A stretch of 64,000 bases of DNA, taken from positions 174,370-238,369 of the forward strand of contig NZ_PJAU01000047.1 of assembly GCF_002836255.1 (NCBI RefSeq), written 5' to 3'. Within the stretch, counting starts at the first letter, position 1. Every line of letters begins with the position of its first letter. Below the pieces are notes generated by a model, which had not been told where the DNA came from, ran no database searches, and saw only the letters and a program-made list of their open reading frames with translations. The stretch is from Colwellia sp. 75C3. GTDB lineage: Bacteria > Pseudomonadota > Gammaproteobacteria > Enterobacterales > Alteromonadaceae. This document shows, in pieces, positions 63,556-64,000 of this stretch. The position numbers were made by a program, and so were the translations under genes.

Positions 63556-63666
63556 TGTAGAATCCATATAAGGCGGTAAGAGCATCAAAGTATAAACGGT
63601 TATGCAACCGTAAAATATAGGTAAATAACACCATTCAATTTAGTGTTCACAGTGAGGTTGAAAACA

Positions 63667-63970
63667 CTGCTGCACGTTAATGAGTTACTGATTCACTCTG
63701 TAGCAGGTTGTTAAATTTCAGACGAAAAAAAACCTTAACATTACTGTTAAGGTTTCGTTTCTTCTCCGAAGAGAATAAATGGTGCCGACTGCGGGGGGCG
63801 AACTGCTGCACGTTAATGAGTTACTGATTCACTCTGTAGCAGGTTGTTAAATTTCAGACGAAAAAAAACCTTAACATTGCTGTTAAGGTTTCGTTTCTTC
63901 TCCGAAGAGAATAAATGGTGCCGACTGCCGGAATCGAACTGCTGCACGTTAATGAGTTACTGATTCAATC
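63667..63970. repeat. 136-bp tandem repeat with tRNA 3'-end-like sequence
   Basis: Units start at 63667, 63803 and 63939 (the last partial). Each has, on the minus strand, a tRNA-3'-like segment ending GCAGTCGGCACCA, followed by a terminator stem AAACCTTAAC.../...GTTAAGGTTT with a T run (63725-63755 and 63861-63891). The third copy has TTCGATTCCGGC like a real T arm. No D arm or proper T stem completes a tRNA, so these look like tRNA-derived fragments. A full tRNA gene may lie beyond the window. Confidence 0.8.
63725..63755 (-). terminator. Terminator in repeat unit 1 (repeated at 63861-63891)
   Basis: On the minus strand AAACCTTAACAG-TAA-..GTTAAGGTTT is followed by a run of T. The same hairpin with one loop change occurs in unit 2. 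Confidence 0.75.
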
Positions 63971-64000
63971 AGTAGTACCGCTGGTAAATTTTAGGCAATA

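Noticed and set aside
63910..63990. Functional tRNA gene on the minus strand
   Set aside because: The 3' end and CCA look right, but the T stem does not pair and no D arm or matching 5' acceptor strand is present.

Overview
The window looks like a chromosomal segment of a cold-marine gammaproteobacterium of the Alteromonadales, closest in style to Colwelliaceae. The evidence is AT-rich DNA, a parE...parC neighbourhood, a large TonB-dependent receptor next to a secreted S9 peptidase, many GGDEF/EAL proteins and a Shewanella-like secreted phosphatase. The genus is inferred from gene style, not computed.

Region 1 (1-27398) is the 3' end of parE followed by a Tn7-like transposon of about 26.9 kb, inserted 6 bp behind the parE stop codon. 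Its parE-proximal (R-type) end carries three abutting 22-bp TnsB-type sites (546-611). Its distal (L-type) end carries three dispersed sites (27269-27396). The core is an overlapping tnsA-tnsB-tnsC-tniQ operon. A second, larger TniQ/TnsD-type target selector lies on the opposite strand, separated from tniQ by a small two-gene module that includes a MbcA/ParS/Xre-C-terminal (DUF2384-like) protein. The cargo begins with a WYL regulator followed by a three-gene ABC-3C defence-type operon. About 13 kb of small, mostly exported proteins follows: paralogous families, zinc-ribbon proteins, a lipoprotein hydrolase, an FGE-like protein, a zincin and a SLATT-like 2TM protein. Several of these genes are frameshifted just after their start codons. 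Two paralogs carry a heptanucleotide repeat inside the signal-peptide codons with copy numbers (5 and 2) that put the ATG out of frame, which looks like phase variation. A 175-bp fragment of the tnsD gene is duplicated inside the cargo.

Region 2 (27400-35800) is the host chromosome that would originally have followed parE. It holds a Pho-box-preceded gap-arsJ pair (organoarsenical formation and efflux), two overlapping GGDEF genes and parC with a strong terminator.

Region 3 (35800-49400) holds a CadC/ToxR-type regulator divergent from a TonB receptor, then a secreted phosphatase and a secreted prolyl-oligopeptidase-like peptidase. A YeeN-type YebC protein, DUF4177-yidD-TM2, a periplasmic SBP-like protein and a lipoprotein lipase-like hydrolase follow.

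Region 4 (49400-64000) holds a GGDEF-EAL protein, an outer-membrane protein and its decayed duplicate, a PDC-sensor membrane protein, a LysR regulator and two tandem copies of a probable minus-strand small RNA gene with promoter and terminator. An SDR-norE-like-norF-like operon, a Tat-exported binding protein paired with a hybrid histidine kinase, and ltaE follow. The window ends in a 136-bp tandem repeat containing a tRNA 3'-end-like sequence and terminators.

The observations I judge most novel are the heptamer-controlled exported-protein paralogs, the twin small RNA, the combined parE insertion and tnsD arrangement, and the hairpin and coupled leader ORF in front of gap-arsJ.
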